The notes: generated by a model from the sequence alone, not told the origin. 64,000 nucleotides of DNA from Nocardiopsis metallicus (GCF_014201115.1 NZ_JACHDO010000001.1:1116001-1180000); one strand, 5' to 3'; positions 53,932 through 62,545 are shown, counted from the stretch's first letter. A program made the numbers and translations.

Positions 53932-54846
53932 TTACGCGGCCTGAGACAGCGCCGCAAGCCTGTCTTGAGCAACTTCGGTGTGGCGACGTTCATACTCAGC
54001 CGGGCTGAGCTGACCATTGGCCGAATGCCGCCGCCAGGGGTTGTAGAACCCCTCGATATAGGAGAACACCTCCCGCTCCGCATCCGCCCTGGTGGCGAAA
54101 CGGGTGCGGTCGATCAACTCGGTCTCCAACGACGCGAAGAAGCTCTCGGTGACGGCGTTGTCGTAACACGACCCCGTCCGCCCCGTCGAGGGAGCGATCC
54201 CTGCCTCTTCGCAGCGGCGACCAAAGGCCAGACTGGTGTATTGCGATCCCTTGTCCGAGTGATGGATCAGCCCCGGACCGGGACGGCGGGCGGTCACCGC
54301 CATGGCCAGCGCGTCGCAGACCAGATCGGCGCGCATGTGAGGGGCCATCGCCCAGCCCACGATGCGGCGCGAGAACAGGTCCATCACCACCGCCAGGTAC
54401 ACCCACCCCTGGTCGGTGGGCACGTAGGTGATGTCCGCGCTCCACTTGGTGTTGGGGGCATGGGCGGTGAAGTCACGACCGACCAGATCCGGTGGGGCTG
54501 TGGCCATCCGGTCCTGGGAGGTCAGGCTTTTGCGGCCGGTGCGGCGGTGGACCCCGACCAGGCCCTGGCGGCGCATCAGCCGGGTGATGCGGTTGCGTCC
54601 AGCGCGGATGCCGTCGAGCTCGGCCAGGTCGGCCTGGAGCCTGGGGGAGCCGTAGGTGCCGCGGGAGCGCTCGTGGTGGCCCTGGATGCGCTCGGACAGG
54701 TCAGCGTCGGAGCGTTCCTTGGCCGTGGGGCCGTCCTGGATTCGGTGGTGGTGTTTGTAGTAGCCCTGCCGCGATACGCCGAGCAGCCGGGACATCAGGG
54801 AGACGGAGTGGCGTGTCTTTTCTTCGTCGATCAGCCGGAACATCAC
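53932..54846 (-). CDS. Transposase OrfB of element A (IS3 family)
   Basis: A 304-residue DDE integrase-like transposase. An N-terminal HTH_21-like region has Ser-Arg-Gln-Gly-Tyr-Tyr-Lys, and the catalytic core has Trp-Ser-Ala-Asp-Ile-Thr-Tyr (first Asp), His-His-Ser-Asp-Lys-Gly-Ser-Gln-Tyr (second Asp) and Asp-Asn-Ala-Val-Thr-Glu-Ser-Phe-Phe (Glu). All three acids are present and the length is normal. Its GTG start overlaps the orfA stop by four bases; translational coupling or a -1 frameshift would make the OrfAB fusion. Confidence 0.93.
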   Translation of the reverse strand: MMFRLIDEEKTRHSVSLMSRLLGVSRQGYYKHHHRIQDGPTAKERSDADLSERIQGHHERSRGTYGSPRLQADLAELDGIRAGRNRITRLMRRQGLVGVHRRTGRKSLTSQDRMATAPPDLVGRDFTAHAPNTKWSADITYVPTDQGWVYLAVVMDLFSRRIVGWAMAPHMRADLVCDALAMAVTARRPGPGLIHHSDKGSQYTSLAFGRRCEEAGIAPSTGRTGSCYDNAVTESFFASLETELIDRTRFATRADAEREVFSYIEGFYNPWRRHSANGQLSPAEYERRHTEVAQDRLAALSQAA

Positions 54847-55130
54847 CGACTGGTCTCCCGGACGAAGAAAGCCGTGGCCTTGCGCAGGATCTCGCGCTCT
54901 TCGCGCAGCTGGGCGTTCTCTCGGCGAAGGCGGGCCAGTTCGGCCTTGTCATCGCTGGTGGTGCCCTCTGCCTGGCCGGAGTCGATCTTGGCCTGATTGA
55001 TCCAGGTGCGGATCGTCTGGGCCGAGGGTTCGAACTCAGCTGCCAGGTCCTCGGGGCTACGGCCGGAGCGGGCCAGCGCGATGATCTGATCGCGGTACTC
55101 CGGCGGGTACGCAGGGCGGGTCTTGGGCAC
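54843..55130 (-). CDS. Transposase OrfA of element A
   Basis: About 95 residues with a HTH_Tnp_1 fold (Tyr-Arg-Asp-Gln-Ile-Ile-Ala-Leu-Ala-Arg-Ser-Gly-Arg-Ser, Gln-Thr-Ile-Arg-Thr-Trp) and a C-terminal leucine zipper (Leu-Ala-Arg-Leu-Arg-Arg-Glu-Asn-Ala-Gln-Leu). It binds the terminal repeats. GTG 55130 has GAGGAG upstream; the frame is open to 55181. Confidence 0.88.
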   Translation of the reverse strand: MPKTRPAYPPEYRDQIIALARSGRSPEDLAAEFEPSAQTIRTWINQAKIDSGQAEGTTSDDKAELARLRRENAQLREEREILRKATAFFVRETSR

Positions 55131-55538
55131 TTCAATCTCCTCGTTCAATGACAAAGTATCCGAAAGCGGACACCTGTCCACCGAACCGAAGCAAGATCAG
55201 ATCCACGGCCCGGGAGCGCTGGTGACCAAACAAGCGAAGAAGTCCTACTCCTTCGAGTTCAAGGTCGAGGCGGTGCGCCGCCTCCTGGCGGGCGAGCCCA
55301 AGACCGAGCTGGCCAAGGAACTGGAACTGTCCTCACCCAAGCTGCTGGAATCGTGGGTGCGCACCTACCGCACCCAGGGCTCAGAAGGGCTACGCCCCAA
55401 GCAGCGAGGACGCCCGCCCAAGAGCGCACCACAAGAGCCAGCCTCAGAGCTGGAACGACTACGCCGTGAGAACGAGCTCCTGCGTGCCCAGAACGCCTAC
55501 CTGGGAAAAGTGCGGGCCTTGAGGGAACATCCACCAGA

Positions 55539-56393
55539 GTGAGGGTTCACGCTGTGGTCGCCCTCAAGGCCGAACACCGATTGGACGTGCTGCTGCGGGT
55601 TGCTGGGCTGGCCCGCTCCACGTTCTTCTACCACCAGGCCCGACTCCAAACCCCGGATCCCCACGCAGCGCTCAAGGCCCAGATCAGGCAGCTCTTCGAC
55701 AAGAACAAGGGCCGCTACGGGCACCGCCGGATCCATGACCAGCTCCTCAAGAAGGGGTGGCGGGTAGCGAAGAAGACCGTACTCAAGCTCATGAACCAGC
55801 TGGGCCTGGTCTGCCGGGTGCGCCGCAAGAAGCCCTACGGCTCCTACCGGGGCCAGGCGGGCCAGGTGGCGCCGAACCTGCTGGAGCGTGACTTCACCGC
55901 GCAGGGGCCGAACCAGAAATGGGTGACCGACGTGAGCGAGTTCGCCGTCGCGGGCCACAAGGTCTACCTGTCACCGGTCATGGACCTGTTCGACCGGCAG
56001 ATCATCTCCTACACGGCCGCTCTGTCACCGAACCTGGAGTTGACCAACACCTCCTTGCGGGAGGCGTTGAAGACCCTGCCCCCTGGTCAGAGCCCGCTGG
56101 TCCACTCCGACCAGGGGTTTCAGTATCAGCACGTGTCCTGGCGGCGGCTGCTCGCCGGGGTCGACGGTCTTCAGTCGATGTCGCGCAAGGGCAACTGTCT
56201 GGACAACGCGGTGATCGAGAGTTTCTTCGGTCACCTGAAGGAGGAGTTCTTCACCCACTCCGAGTTCGAGACCGTCGAGGAGTTCACCGCAGGGCTGGAT
56301 GAGTACATCGCCTGGTTCAACCACGAACGCGTCCATAGCTATCTTGAGGGCCTGAGCCCGGTGCAGTACCGAGCTCAGGCCCTGGCGGCCTAA
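55539..56393 (+). CDS. Transposase OrfB of element B (IS150-like)
   Basis: A 284-residue DDE transposase with Trp-Val-Thr-Asp-Val-Ser-Glu-Phe, His-Ser-Asp-Gln-Gly-Phe-Gln-Tyr and Asp-Asn-Ala-Val-Ile-Glu-Ser-Phe-Phe carrying the three catalytic acids. The preceding HTH_21-like part has Gly-Arg-Tyr-Gly-His-Arg-Arg-Ile. The GTG start overlaps the orfA stop. It is intact, but its orfA partner is split, so element B can move only if OrfA is supplied or made from the internal start. Confidence 0.93.
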   Translation: MRVHAVVALKAEHRLDVLLRVAGLARSTFFYHQARLQTPDPHAALKAQIRQLFDKNKGRYGHRRIHDQLLKKGWRVAKKTVLKLMNQLGLVCRVRRKKPYGSYRGQAGQVAPNLLERDFTAQGPNQKWVTDVSEFAVAGHKVYLSPVMDLFDRQIISYTAALSPNLELTNTSLREALKTLPPGQSPLVHSDQGFQYQHVSWRRLLAGVDGLQSMSRKGNCLDNAVIESFFGHLKEEFFTHSEFETVEEFTAGLDEYIAWFNHERVHSYLEGLSPVQYRAQALAA

Positions 56394-56451
56394 CCTTTAG
56401 TTAGCCGGTCCAACTATCGGGGACCAGTTCAGGAACGGGGGCCCTCCGTGC

Positions 56452-57501
56452 TCAGCTCCGGTGGGCCGCCGTGGATCCGCGCACGACCAGTTCCGGGGTG
56501 AACAGCACCCGCTCGTGCAGGTGGTCCGGGTCGTTGAGTTCGGCGTGCAGCAGCCGCATCGCCTCCCGCCCCAGCTCGTACTTGGGCTGGGCCACGGTGG
56601 TCAGTCCGGGGTGCACCAGGTCGGCGAAGTCCAGGTTGTCGTAACCGACCACCGAGATGTCCTCGGGGACGCGCAGCCCCCGCCTGCCCAGTCCCTTCAT
56701 CAGCCCCAGCGCGAGCTGGTCGTTGGCGCAGAACACCGCCCGCGGCCGCTGCCTGGGCCCTCCGGTCAGCACCTCGTCCACCGCGCGCTCGCCGTGTTCG
56801 GGGTTGAGCAGGGGCTGCTCCACCACCCGCACCGCCGCGTCCGGGTCCAGACCGGCCTCCTCGAAGGCCGCGCGCAGCCCCTGGTGGCGCCGTCGGACCT
56901 GCTCGATGGCGAACGGTCCGGTCAGGAAGGTGACCCGCTCGTGGCCCAACCCGATCAGGTGCCGCCCGGCCGCCAGGCCGCCCTCGTGGTTGTCCACGCT
57001 GACGCTGCACCCCACGTCCTCGGAGACGTCCCCCCGGTCGAGCGCCACCCAGGAGGTTCCCCGCCGGCTCAGCCACAGCAGGTCGGACAGGTCGTCGTCC
57101 ACCGGCATGACCACCGCCCCCGCCGCGCGCTGCTCGGCCAGCAGCCGTACGTTGCGTCGCTGGCGCTCGTGTGTTTCGGCCGAGTTGAGCAGGACCACGG
57201 CCAGCCCCGAGGTCGCGGCCTCGTCCTCCACACCCCGCGCGACCTCCGCGAAGAAGGGGTTGGTCACATCCAGTACCAGCAGCCCCACGGACTCGCTGCG
57301 CCCGGAGCGCAGGCTGCTGCCGGAGGAGTTGCGCACGTAGTCCAGCTCGGCGATGGCGGACTCCACGCGCAGCCGGGTGGCCTCGGCGACGCGCTCGGGC
57401 CGGTTGAGCACGTTGGAGACCGTGCCGGGGGAGACCCCGGCGTGCCGGGCGACCTCGGTGATGCCCACGGTGCGGCGGGTGGAGCGGGACCTGGTGGACA
57501 A
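56452..57501 (-). CDS. LacI-family repressor of the rhamnose regulon
   Basis: A 349-residue LacI/GalR regulator. The helix-turn-helix is near residues 13-35 (Gly-Ile-Thr-Glu-Val-Ala-Arg-His-Ala-Gly-Val-Ser-Pro-Gly-Thr-Val-Ser). The hinge helix and periplasmic-binding-protein-like sugar domain follow (Asp-Val-Thr-Asn-Pro-Phe-Phe, Val-Gly-Tyr-Asp-Asn). The start is TTG 57501 with GGGAGAG upstream. It diverges from the sugar ABC importer. The site at 57608-57621 and shared cores near rhaI suggest it controls both blocks, with rhamnose or a derivative as inducer. Confidence 0.9.
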   Translation of the reverse strand: MSTRSRSTRRTVGITEVARHAGVSPGTVSNVLNRPERVAEATRLRVESAIAELDYVRNSSGSSLRSGRSESVGLLVLDVTNPFFAEVARGVEDEAATSGLAVVLLNSAETHERQRRNVRLLAEQRAAGAVVMPVDDDLSDLLWLSRRGTSWVALDRGDVSEDVGCSVSVDNHEGGLAAGRHLIGLGHERVTFLTGPFAIEQVRRRHQGLRAAFEEAGLDPDAAVRVVEQPLLNPEHGERAVDEVLTGGPRQRPRAVFCANDQLALGLMKGLGRRGLRVPEDISVVGYDNLDFADLVHPGLTTVAQPKYELGREAMRLLHAELNDPDHLHERVLFTPELVVRGSTAAHRS

Positions 57502-57607
57502 GGATTCTCTCCCGTGCGTGTACTGGGGGGACGGGAGGCATCGTACTGACCCGGACGCGTCTCCGGCTGTGTGCGCGGCCCGTTGGGGTCACATGTTCAC
57601 ATCCGGA

Positions 57608-57621
57608 TTGAAACGTGTCAA
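57608..57621. promoter_or_regulatory. Candidate LacI operator beside lacI
   Basis: TTGAAACGTGTCAA, a 14-bp near-palindrome (one central mismatch pair) of classic LacI-family form. It is 107 bp from the lacI start, suited to autoregulation. Confidence 0.65.
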
Positions 57622-57767
57622 CGCCAGATGGCCCGCCGGTGTGGCCTCTGGCTCTGCTGCGTAAGCGTTCCGATGGAGGTCGCGGCGTCGTTGCCAGGGC
57701 GATACCTGCTCATTTTCCCATGATCCCCTTGACGGTGGAATGTGCTGCACTTAACATCCCCATCATA

Positions 57768-57780
57768 TTAAAACGTTTTT
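57768..57780. promoter_or_regulatory. Candidate LacI operator of the ABC importer
   Basis: TTAAAACGTTTTT, with the perfect core AAAACGTTTT (57770-57779), 48 bp before the ATPase start. The spacing is like that of 46540-46552 before rhaI. Confidence 0.65.
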
Positions 57781-57827
57781 TAGCCTGGTGGTCCATTGCC
57801 GGACCCGCACCGAAAAGGAGGGCGCAC

Positions 57828-59345
57828 GTGGACCCGACAGAGGTCCCCCCACCCCTCGCCCTGGTCGACGTCACCAAGTCCTTCGGGAGCGTCAGGGCCC
57901 TGCGAGGACTGTCCCTGGAACTGCGCTCCGGAGAGATCCACGCCCTGGTCGGCGAGAACGGGGCGGGCAAGTCCACCCTGGTCAAGACCATCGCCGGAGT
58001 GCACCGGCCCGACGGCGGACAGGTGCTCGTGGACGGAGAGCCCACCGCCTTCTCCGCGCCCGCGGACGCCCAGAACGCCGGCATCGCGGTCATCTACCAG
58101 GAACCGACGCTCTTCCCCGACCTGTCGGTGGCCGAGAACATCTTCGTCGGCCGCCAGCCCCGCACCCGACTGCGCACCATCGACCGGCGACGGATGCGCC
58201 ATGAGACCGCGGAGGTCTTCACCCGGCTCGGCGTCCAGATGGACCCCGACCGCCCCGCACGCGGGCTGTCCATCGCCGACCAGCAGCTGGTGGAGATCGC
58301 CAAGGCCCTCACCCGTCAGGCCAGGGTCCTGGTCATGGACGAGCCGACCGCCGCCCTGTCCGGCGTGGAGTCCGAGCGCCTGTTCACCGTCGCACGGACG
58401 CTGCGCGAGACCGGTGCGGCACTGCTGTTCATCTCGCACCGCTTCGACGAGGTCTTCTCCCTGTGTGACCGCATCACGGTCGTGCGCGACGGAGCCTTCG
58501 TCTCCTGTGACCCCGTCTCCGAGGTGGACGTGGACACCGTGGTGCGCCGCATGGTCGGACGCGAGGTGAGCAGCCTCTACCCCAAGGAGGAGGCCGAGCA
58601 CGGGGAGACCGTCCTGCAGGTCCAGGGCCTGACCCGCGAAGGCGTCTTCGCCGACGTGTCCTTCAGCGTACGGGCCGGGGAGATCGTCGCCCTGGCCGGA
58701 CTCGTGGGCGCCGGACGCAGCGAGGTCATCCGCGCCGTGTTCGGTGTGGACCGCTACGACGCCGGGTCCGTCCGCGTGCGGGGCCGGGACCTGGCCGGCG
58801 GCAGACCCGGGGCGGCCATGGCCGCGGGCATCGCCCTGGTCCCCGAGGACCGGCGCCAACAGGGACTGGTCATGGAGTCCTCCATCGAACGCAACGCCAC
58901 CGCCACCCGCCGCCGGGCGCTCAGCCGCCTCGGGCTGCTGCGCTCCGCTGCCGAACGCGCCTTCGCCGAGCACTGGGGCGAACGGCTCAACCTCAGGTTC
59001 GGCCGACTCGACGACCCGGTGTCCACGCTCTCCGGCGGCAACCAGCAGAAGGTCGTGCTGGCCAAGTGGCTGTCCACCGAACCCCGTGTGCTCTTCGTCG
59101 ACGAGCCCACGCGCGGAATCGACGTGGGCACCAAGGCCGAGGTGCACCGCCTGCTCTCCACCCTGGCAGGCCGGGGCCTGGCCATCGTCATGGTCTCCAG
59201 CGAACTGCCGGAGGTCCTGGGCATGGCCGACCGGGTCCTGGTCATGCACGAGGGCCGTATCACCGCCGAACTCGACCGCGCCGAGGCCGACGAGGAGTCG
59301 GTCATGTACGCGGCCACCGGACAGCGACCGGGTGAGGCCGCATGA
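57828..59345 (+). CDS. Sugar ABC importer ATPase (rhamnose type)
   Basis: A 505-residue double ATPase of the ribose/rhamnose (CUT2) class. Domain 1 has Gly-Glu-Asn-Gly-Ala-Gly-Lys-Ser-Thr and Val-Met-Asp-Glu-Pro-Thr. Domain 2 has a degenerate Walker A (Gly-Leu-Val-Gly-Ala-Gly-Arg-Ser-Glu) and Leu-Ser-Gly-Gly-Asn-Gln-Gln-Lys, as usual in CUT2. It corresponds to RhaT of Rhizobium. GTG 57828 has GGAGG seven bases upstream; the frame is open to 57615 through the promoter. It overlaps the first permease. Confidence 0.9.
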   Translation: MDPTEVPPPLALVDVTKSFGSVRALRGLSLELRSGEIHALVGENGAGKSTLVKTIAGVHRPDGGQVLVDGEPTAFSAPADAQNAGIAVIYQEPTLFPDLSVAENIFVGRQPRTRLRTIDRRRMRHETAEVFTRLGVQMDPDRPARGLSIADQQLVEIAKALTRQARVLVMDEPTAALSGVESERLFTVARTLRETGAALLFISHRFDEVFSLCDRITVVRDGAFVSCDPVSEVDVDTVVRRMVGREVSSLYPKEEAEHGETVLQVQGLTREGVFADVSFSVRAGEIVALAGLVGAGRSEVIRAVFGVDRYDAGSVRVRGRDLAGGRPGAAMAAGIALVPEDRRQQGLVMESSIERNATATRRRALSRLGLLRSAAERAFAEHWGERLNLRFGRLDDPVSTLSGGNQQKVVLAKWLSTEPRVLFVDEPTRGIDVGTKAEVHRLLSTLAGRGLAIVMVSSELPEVLGMADRVLVMHEGRITAELDRAEADEESVMYAATGQRPGEAA

Positions 59346-60394
59346 CGAACGCCCCCGCCAACGCCCCCGATACCTCCACCGCGGGCGCGCCGCCCCAACC
59401 CAGCGGGCGCCCCGCCCGCCGCCAGCGGCAGTTCCGCGAACTCGGCGTGCTCCTGGCCGTGTTCGTGCTCATCACCGCCACCTGGCTGCACAACCCCGGA
59501 TTCCTGTCCAGCCAGGGGGTGCGCGACCTGTTCCTCGGCGCGACCGTCCTGGCCGTCCTGGCCGTCGGCCAGGCCCTGGTGCTCATCACCAGGAACGTCG
59601 ACCTGTCGGTCGGTTCGGTCATGGGCCTGTCCGCCTTCGGCACGGGACTGCTCTTCGTGACCTTCCCCGGCCTGCCCGTCCCCGTGGCCGTACTCGCCGG
59701 GGTCGGCATCGGCCTGGTGTGCGGTCTGGTCAACGGCCTGCTCGTGACCACCGTCCAGGTACCCGCTCTGGTGGTCACCCTGGGCACCCTGTACGCCTAT
59801 CGCGGCCTCAACCACTGGTGGGCCGACGGCGGCCAGGTCAACGCGCACGACATGCCCGCCGCCTTCCTCCTGCTGGGGCGGGTCAGCGTCCTGGGCGTGC
59901 CGCTGCCGGCGGCTGTCGCCATCGCCGTGGTCGCCGCGGTCGGCTTCTACCTGGCCCATTACCGCTCGGGGCGGGAACTGTACGCCATCGGCTCCAACGC
60001 CGACGCCGCCCGCCTGTCGGGCATCCCGGCCACCCGTCGCGTCATGCTCGCCTTCGCGGCCAACGGGGCCCTGGCCGGGCTCGCCGGAGTCCTGTTCGCC
60101 GCCCGCTACGGCACCGTGGACTCCACCGTCGGCACCGGCATGGAACTCCAGGTCGTGGCGGCCGCCGTGGTGGGCGGCGTGGCCATCGCTGGGGGAGTGG
60201 GCACCGTCTACGGCGCCGCCCTGGGCGCGGTCCTGCTCACCACGATCACCGCCGCCCTGCCCATCTGGCGCATCGACCAGTTCTGGCACCAGGCCGTGGT
60301 GGGCGCGCTCATCCTGGCCGCCATCGGACTGGACCGGCTGCTGGCGCTGCGCACCGCGCGCAAACTTCGAGGAGGAGGTGCCCGTGGCGCCTGA
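59342..60394 (+). CDS. Sugar ABC importer permease 1 (rhamnose type)
   Basis: A 350-residue CUT2 permease with about nine hydrophobic segments. The family hallmarks Asn-Val-Asp-Leu-Ser-Val-Gly-Ser and Ala-Ile-Gly-Ser-Asn-Ala-Asp-Ala-Ala-Arg-Leu-Ser-Gly are present (ATPase coupling). It corresponds to RhaP. The N-terminus is a 30-residue Pro/Ala-rich cytoplasmic tail. ATG 59342 overlaps the ATPase stop. Confidence 0.9.
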   Translation: MTNAPANAPDTSTAGAPPQPSGRPARRQRQFRELGVLLAVFVLITATWLHNPGFLSSQGVRDLFLGATVLAVLAVGQALVLITRNVDLSVGSVMGLSAFGTGLLFVTFPGLPVPVAVLAGVGIGLVCGLVNGLLVTTVQVPALVVTLGTLYAYRGLNHWWADGGQVNAHDMPAAFLLLGRVSVLGVPLPAAVAIAVVAAVGFYLAHYRSGRELYAIGSNADAARLSGIPATRRVMLAFAANGALAGLAGVLFAARYGTVDSTVGTGMELQVVAAAVVGGVAIAGGVGTVYGAALGAVLLTTITAALPIWRIDQFWHQAVVGALILAAIGLDRLLALRTARKLRGGGARGA

Positions 60395-61484
60395 ACGCAC
60401 CGTCACCGCGACCGCACCGGACCGGGTGGCCGACCCGGAACCGGGACCGAACAGGTCCTCCCGGGCCGCCCGCCTGCGCTCCCTGCTGTCCGCACGTGAG
60501 ACCCCGGTCGTCTCCGCGCTCCTGGTCGCCGTCCTGGGCGCCGTGCTGTTCGTGGACATGTTCGCCACCGCGCGCAACATCGACTTCCTGCTGCTCAGTG
60601 TGGCGGCCATCGCCCTGATGGCGCTGCCGATGACGCTCATCGTCATCACCGGTGAGATCGACCTGTCGGTGGCCAGCACCCTGGCCCTGACCAGCGCGAC
60701 CCTGGGCGTGCTGTGGGAGTCGGGGGTCCCCATCGAGGCCGCGCTGTGGATCTGCCTGGGTGTGGGCGCGCTCCTGGGTGCCTTCAACGGCTTCCTGGTC
60801 ACCGTGTGCGGGCTGCCCTCCCTGGCCGTCACCATCGGCACCATGGCCCTGTACCGGGGCCTGGCCTACGTGCTGCTGGGCGATCGGGCCGTGGCCAGCT
60901 ACCCCAGCAGTTGGGTGGGCGGGGCCCGCGAGCACTTCCTGGGCCTGCCCGGTCTGCCGTGGATCGCCGTGGCCGTCCTGGCCCTGGCCGTGCTGTTCGG
61001 GGTGCTGCTGCACGCCACCGCCGTCGGCCGGTCGCTGTTCGACATCGGCAACAACAGCGAGGCCGCGCGCTTCACCGGGGTGTCGGTGCGCTGGACCAAG
61101 TTCTGGCTCTTCACCCTCAGCGGCACCGTCGCCTCCGCCGCGGGCGTCTTCTGGACCCTGCAGTACGGCACCTCGCGCGCCGACACCGCCTTCGGCCTGG
61201 AGCTCCAGGTCGTGGCCGCCGTCCTGCTGGGCGGGGTCTCCATCTTCGGCGGCGTCGGATCGGCCCTCGGAGTGATGAGCGGGGTCCTGCTGCTCGGGGT
61301 CATCCGCAACGCGCTCCAGCTGTTCGGCATCGGCAGCGACGTGCTCCAGGTCGTCACCGGCCTGATCCTCATCGCCTCCGTCGTCACCCCCAACCTCCTG
61401 GCCCGGCTCAGAGCCGCCCGCGCGCCCCACCCGTCCCCACCGCCCGCCCCCGTGTCCGCCTCCACCAAGGGAGAACAGTCATGA
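60384..61484 (+). CDS. Sugar ABC importer permease 2 (rhamnose type)
   Basis: A 366-residue CUT2 permease, paralogous to the preceding one (Glu-Ile-Asp-Leu-Ser-Val-Ala-Ser; Asp-Ile-Gly-Asn-Asn-Ser-Glu-Ala-Ala-Arg-Phe-Thr-Gly). It has about nine membrane helices, with Pro/Ala-rich ends. GTG 60384 was chosen because GGAGGAGG sits just upstream, inside the end of the first permease gene; GTG 60378 lies within that Shine-Dalgarno. It corresponds to RhaQ. Its stop overlaps the lipoprotein start. Confidence 0.9.
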   Translation: MAPERTVTATAPDRVADPEPGPNRSSRAARLRSLLSARETPVVSALLVAVLGAVLFVDMFATARNIDFLLLSVAAIALMALPMTLIVITGEIDLSVASTLALTSATLGVLWESGVPIEAALWICLGVGALLGAFNGFLVTVCGLPSLAVTIGTMALYRGLAYVLLGDRAVASYPSSWVGGAREHFLGLPGLPWIAVAVLALAVLFGVLLHATAVGRSLFDIGNNSEAARFTGVSVRWTKFWLFTLSGTVASAAGVFWTLQYGTSRADTAFGLELQVVAAVLLGGVSIFGGVGSALGVMSGVLLLGVIRNALQLFGIGSDVLQVVTGLILIASVVTPNLLARLRAARAPHPSPPPAPVSASTKGEQS

Positions 61485-62545
61485 CCCAGCCCCGCCCGCG
61501 CCACCTGTTCCTGGCCGCGTCCGCCTTCGCCGTGCTGATGACCGCCGCCTGCGGCGGCACCACCATCGACAGCGCCGAGGAGGAGAACGACTCCCGCCCC
61601 ACCGGGACCGCCGACCCCGGCGCCGAGATCCCCGAGGGCCTGCGGATCGACTTCCTGCCCAAGCAGCTCAACAACCCCTTCTTCGACATCGTCAACGAGG
61701 GCGGCACCGAGGCGGTGGAGGAGGTCTCCGGCAACGCCACCGAGCGCGGGGGCACCGAGGCCACCGCCGACTCCCAGGTGGAGTACATCAACGCCGCCAG
61801 CCAGGCGGGCAGCGACGTCATCGTCATCGCCGCCAACGACCCCGACGCGGTGTGCCCCGCGCTCAACGAGGCCCGGGACAACGGAGCGGCCATCGTGGGC
61901 TACGACTCCGACGCCAACTGCACCGACGTGTTCGTCAACCAGTCCACGACCGAGCTCGTCGGCCGCACGCTGGTCGAGATGGTCTCCGAGCAGCTCGGCG
62001 GCGAGGGCACCTTCGCGGTCCTGTCGGCCACCCCCAACGCCACCAACCAGAACGCCTGGATCGCGGCGATGGAGGAGGTGCTCCAGGAGGAGGAGTACGC
62101 CGACCTGGAGCTGGTGGACACCGTCTACGGCAACGACGACGACCTGCAGTCCTTCCAGGAGATGCAGGGCCTGATGCAGTCGCACCCCGACCTGGGCGGC
62201 GTGGTCTCGCCGACCACGGTGGGCCTGGCGGCGGCGGCGCGCTACGTCAGCGACTCCGAGTACAAGGGCGAGGTGGCCGTCACCGGCCTGGGCACGCCCA
62301 ACCAGATGCGCGAGTTCGTCAACGACGGCACCGTCGAGGAGTTCGCCCTGTGGAACCCGCTCGACCTGGGCTACCTGGCCGGGTACACCGGTGCCGCGCT
62401 CAAGGCCGGGCAGATCACCGGAGCCGAGGGCGAGACCTTCACCGCCGGGCGCCTGGGCGAGTACACCTTCGAGACCGATCGCGAGATCGTGCTCGGCCCG
62501 CCGCAGGTCTTCGACGCCGACAACATCGACGACTTCGACTTCTGA
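61481..62545 (+). CDS. Rhamnose-type substrate-binding lipoprotein
   Basis: A 354-residue periplasmic-binding-protein-fold lipoprotein. The signal ends at the lipobox Met-Thr-Ala-Ala-Cys, so it is anchored outside the membrane. An acidic linker leads to the type I sugar-binding fold (Leu-Pro-Lys-Gln-Leu-Asn-Asn-Pro-Phe-Phe). It corresponds to RhaS of the rhizobial rhamnose importer and would capture L-rhamnose. The order ATPase, two permeases, binding protein, mutarotase supports the assignment. Confidence 0.9.
   Translation: MTQPRPRHLFLAASAFAVLMTAACGGTTIDSAEEENDSRPTGTADPGAEIPEGLRIDFLPKQLNNPFFDIVNEGGTEAVEEVSGNATERGGTEATADSQVEYINAASQAGSDVIVIAANDPDAVCPALNEARDNGAAIVGYDSDANCTDVFVNQSTTELVGRTLVEMVSEQLGGEGTFAVLSATPNATNQNAWIAAMEEVLQEEEYADLELVDTVYGNDDDLQSFQEMQGLMQSHPDLGGVVSPTTVGLAAAARYVSDSEYKGEVAVTGLGTPNQMREFVNDGTVEEFALWNPLDLGYLAGYTGAALKAGQITGAEGETFTAGRLGEYTFETDREIVLGPPQVFDADNIDDFDF

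Larger units (their letters stand above)
53896..55194 (-). mobile_element. IS3-family element A, inserted in orfA of element B
   Basis: About 1.3 kb. The left end TTGCTTCAGTTCGGT and the complement of the right end TTGCTTCGGTTCGGT agree at 21 of the first 25 bases. A GAT precedes it (53892-53894) and follows it (55195-55197), consistent with a 3-bp duplication; one extra G at 53895 is unexplained and may belong to the element. It carries orfA and orfB read leftwards, both apparently intact, so it may be active. Confidence 0.88.
53748..55542 (+). pseudogene. Transposase orfA of element B, split by element A
   Basis: The first 49 codons (53748-53894) encode a helix-turn-helix (Ala-Ala-Ser-Leu-Gly-Val-Ser-Arg-Trp-Ala-Val-Arg) and end Arg-Ile-Asp. 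The rest resumes at 55198 with Gln-Ile-His-Gly-Pro-Gly-Ala-Leu-Val and a second helix-turn-helix, then a Leu-zipper-like Glu-Leu-Glu-Arg-Leu-Arg-Arg-Glu-Asn and the stop at 55542. Removing 53895-55197 joins the two exactly in frame to a 163-residue two-HTH OrfA of the IS150 type. The right part could still start at GTG 55222 (GGGAG upstream). Confidence 0.88.
53690..56433 (+). mobile_element. IS3-family element B (IS150-like), interrupted by element A
   Basis: Ends: the left end TGAACTGCTCCCTGG at 53690 matches the complement of the right end (TGAACTGGTCCCCG) with AGTTGGAC continuing in both. Direct repeats GGA flank it at 53687-53689 and 56434-56436, a 3-bp target duplication. Without element A and its duplication it would be about 1441 bp, normal for IS3-family members. 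It carries a broken orfA and an intact orfB read rightwards. It inserted next to the LamG gene and before the lacI gene. Confidence 0.88.
57502..57827. other. 326-bp divergent promoter region, lacI / ABC importer
   Basis: Non-coding and AT-richer between 57700 and 57780. It contains the two candidate LacI operators at 57608-57621 and 57768-57780. No small gene is seen. Confidence 0.6.
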
